A stretch of 33,080 nucleotides of DNA from Steroidobacteraceae bacterium (GTDB lineage Bacteria > Pseudomonadota > Gammaproteobacteria > Steroidobacterales > Steroidobacteraceae). Of this stretch, positions 30,915 to 33,080 are shown one piece after another (positions within the stretch are counted from its first letter, which is position 1; each line of letters begins with the position of its first letter). The notes below the pieces were generated by a model. That model saw only the letters and a program-made list of their open reading frames with translations. It ran no database searches and had not been told where the DNA came from. Both the position numbers and the translations under genes were made by a program. The stretch lies in the NCBI GenBank assembly GCA_025927665.1, contig JAICKZ010000002.1, forward strand, positions 1 through 33,080, written 5' to 3'.

Positions 30915-33080
30915 ATGCACACGGAGCATCACAATAACAGCATGATAGCTTCTCCACCGCGTGCAACATATCGATTGCAGTTGAATCGCAACTTTACTTT
31001 TAATCGTGCGCGCGAGTTAATCCCCTATCTCGCAAGCCTTGGCATCAGTCACTTATATCTGTCTCCTATTTTCAAAGCTCGCAAAAATAGTATGCACGGA
31101 TACGACGTGACGGATCATGCGGCGCTCAATCCAGAAATCGGCGATGCAATGCAATTTGAAGCATTGGCCAACGCGGCACATGACAATGGCATGGGAATTA
31201 TTCTGGATATCGTGCCCAATCATATGGCGATCATGACCGCCGATAATGTGTGGTGGCAAGATGTACTGGAGAACGGCCCTGCGGCGCAATACGCGCAGTA
31301 CTTTGATATTGACTGGACTCCTGCCAGATCCTCCATGCATCATCGTTTATTGGTGCCCATCCTTGGCGATGCATTTGGTCATGCATTGGAACAAGGAGAA
31401 ATCAAAATTTCCTTTGATCAATCAAATGGCAACTTTACTGTTCATTACCACGAGCATCAATTTCCATTGGATCCACGCACATATCCCATTATATTTGCTG
31501 GCCTACCGATGGCGCATGCACTTAACTTGCCAGTGGATGACACCGACAGGCATGACTTCGAAGTATTGTTGAACGACTTTTCACAACTGCCATCACGTGA
31601 TGAAACGTCGCCCGACGTGCGTACGCGACGTTATCGTGACAAAGAAGTAATCAAGCGACGTTTAAGTCGAATATGTGAACGCAATTCAGCCATTGGTGAC
31701 TACATCAAATCCGCTATTGAAAGCATCAATGGCATTGTCGGCAATGCAAGCAGCTTTGATAACTTGGCTAAGTTACTGGATGCGCAAGCCTATCGGCTGG
31801 CATTGTGGCGCGTCGCCGACGACGAAATAAACTACCGGCGCTTTTTCGATGTTGATCAACTCGCCGCATTGCGCGTTGAGATTCCAGAGGTATTTGATGC
31901 CGTCCACAAATTAATACTCGAACTGATTGCTGCAGGGCACGTCGATGGATTACGTATTGATCATATTGATGGCCTGCATGATCCACAAGGATATCTTGAG
32001 CACCTAAAGAAACATATTTCCGAACTTCAGCCGCATAAAACACCTTACATTGTGGTTGAAAAAATTCTTGCCGTGGATGAACAGCTGCGCAAGCAATGGC
32101 CGACTCAAGGTACGACGGGCTATGAGTTCGGTGCGCTCGTGAATGGATGGTTAACTGATGGCAGAGTCATATCAAAGTTAACGTCGCTATACAAAAAATA
32201 TACTGGTGAGCTTGACGATTACACCCAAGTTGTTTATCAAAGCAAACGACTGGTGATGCGAACTGTTCTGGCTGGGGAAATCACGATGTTAAGTTCGCAA
32301 CTGGATCGCATTGCTCAATCACATCGATATACTTCCGATTTCACCTATCAAGCACTGCGTGATGCATTAACACAAGTTATCGCCGCATTTCCCATATACC
32401 GAACTTACATTCGCGATTTCAATGTTGGTGCGACCGATGCACAGTATATATCTCACGTCATTGATAGCGTAAAACAACATAGCCGCGCTTCAGACAATGC
32501 CATTTATGATTTTATAAAAGCAGTGTTGGTGTTGGACAAAACTTTACTAAGTCAGCCAGCACAACTTATTGCGGGACTGGATTTCGTCATGAAGTTTCAG
32601 CAAATCACCGCACCGGTGATGGCGAAAGGTGCGGAAGATACTGCGTTTTATCGTTATCATCGCTTGGTCTGTGCCAATGAAGTGGGCAGTGATCCAAGAG
32701 AACTGAATGTTGCCTCGTCCACATTGCATCGAGAATTTTTGTCGCGCATTCAGCATTGGCCTCATTCGTTGTTGGCCACCTCGACCCACGATTCAAAACG
32801 CAGTGAAGACGTGCGTTGCCGAATTGCGGTGCTAAGTGAGCAATTGCCACTGTGGCGTTTGTTCTTGAATAAATGGAAGCGGATCACACGACGTCAATTT
32901 ACTCGGATGAAAGAGGGTCAGGGCGTCACACGAAATGACGAATATCTGCTGGCGCAAACTTTACTGGGCATCTTTCCAGCAATCATACAAGATGGAAACG
33001 ACATCGAGAAGGATGAGTTGCATCGGCGCCTGCAAGAATACATGTTGAAAGCGGTGCGCGAAGCAAAACAGAATTCATCC
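30915..33080 (+). CDS. treY: Maltooligosyl trehalose synthase, 3' end cut by window edge
   Basis: The frame from ATG 30915 appears open for 722 codons to the window end; it was confirmed in frame at several family motifs. They are ATYRLQLNRNFTF (about 17-29), LYLSPIFKARKNSMHGYDVT, IILDIVPNHMA, VDGLRIDHIDG with nucleophile Asp349, IVVEKIL with Glu382, and STHDSKRSEDVR with Asp626. The enzyme isomerises the reducing-end alpha-1,4 link of a maltodextrin to alpha-1,1, after which TreZ frees trehalose. A stop at 30903 limits upstream extension; an internal ATG at 30942 is an alternative. The 28-nt gap to glgX suggests one operon. The family is usually 750-950 residues, so only the C-terminal part is missing. 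Confidence 0.93.
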   Translation, partial: MHTEHHNNSMIASPPRATYRLQLNRNFTFNRARELIPYLASLGISHLYLSPIFKARKNSMHGYDVTDHAALNPEIGDAMQFEALANAAHDNGMGIILDIVPNHMAIMTADNVWWQDVLENGPAAQYAQYFDIDWTPARSSMHHRLLVPILGDAFGHALEQGEIKISFDQSNGNFTVHYHEHQFPLDPRTYPIIFAGLPMAHALNLPVDDTDRHDFEVLLNDFSQLPSRDETSPDVRTRRYRDKEVIKRRLSRICERNSAIGDYIKSAIESINGIVGNASSFDNLAKLLDAQAYRLALWRVADDEINYRRFFDVDQLAALRVEIPEVFDAVHKLILELIAAGHVDGLRIDHIDGLHDPQGYLEHLKKHISELQPHKTPYIVVEKILAVDEQLRKQWPTQGTTGYEFGALVNGWLTDGRVISKLTSLYKKYTGELDDYTQVVYQSKRLVMRTVLAGEITMLSSQLDRIAQSHRYTSDFTYQALRDALTQVIAAFPIYRTYIRDFNVGATDAQYISHVIDSVKQHSRASDNAIYDFIKAVLVLDKTLLSQPAQLIAGLDFVMKFQQITAPVMAKGAEDTAFYRYHRLVCANEVGSDPRELNVASSTLHREFLSRIQHWPHSLLATSTHDSKRSEDVRCRIAVLSEQLPLWRLFLNKWKRITRRQFTRMKEGQGVTRNDEYLLAQTLLGIFPAIIQDGNDIEKDELHRRLQEYMLKAVREAKQNSS

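Noticed and set aside
1..33080. CRISPR arrays, tRNA/rRNA genes, insertion sequences, prophage or anti-phage systems
   Set aside because: No regularly spaced repeats, no cloverleaf with a CCA end, and no transposase, integrase or known defence domains were seen.

Overview
The window looks like bacterial chromosome of moderate G+C, most likely a gammaproteobacterium or a close proteobacterial relative. The clues are a DUF6763-type acidic protein, Shine-Dalgarno-led genes, two lipoproteins with lipobox signals, an outer-membrane barrel ending in Phe, and NarL/FixJ-type signalling. No rRNA, tRNA, CRISPR array, transposase or phage gene was found. The assignment to a group is inference. Genes are dense, and most of the central part lies on the minus strand.

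Left part (1-9.4 kb): the N-terminal end of a type IB DNA topoisomerase, a small acidic DUF6763-like protein, an FAD amine oxidase, a stand-alone GIY-YIG-like protein flanked by imperfect direct repeats, a UGT-type glycosyltransferase, a HAD phosphatase downstream of a class I fructose-bisphosphate aldolase, a ZnT9-like cation diffusion facilitator, an unrecognised membrane protein and an Old Yellow Enzyme homologue.

Middle (9.5-20.7 kb): an ackA-xfp pair (acetate kinase, then phosphoketolase 2 nt later) that would convert sugar phosphates to acetyl-phosphate and then acetate plus ATP. It is followed by a small four-helix membrane protein, an AI-2E family permease, and a CHASE3-like histidine kinase facing two response regulators (one NarL-type, one receiver-only). 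Then come a 26-residue membrane peptide gene, an MscS channel, a small charged protein and an outer-membrane barrel.

Right part (20.9-33.1 kb): a GH15 glucoamylase/trehalase-like enzyme, a secreted sorbosone/glucose dehydrogenase-like protein, a 62-aa protein, a Crp/Fnr-type regulator, a two-BON-domain lipoprotein downstream of a second lipoprotein with three stacked palindromes in its leader, an ECF-like sigma factor, a DUF2934 protein, and a glycogen-debranching enzyme (GlgX/TreX) followed by maltooligosyltrehalose synthase (TreY), which runs off the edge.

Taken together this reads as a stress and carbon-reserve region. Regulators (two-component, Crp/Fnr, ECF sigma) and envelope-protective proteins (MscS, BON, lipoprotein, barrel, 26-aa peptide) sit among enzymes that turn alpha-glucan into trehalose or glucose and sugar phosphates into acetate with ATP yield. 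The individual families are known. The least described items are the 26-aa peptide gene, the palindrome-stacked leader, the repeats around the GIY-YIG gene and the unrecognised small proteins.
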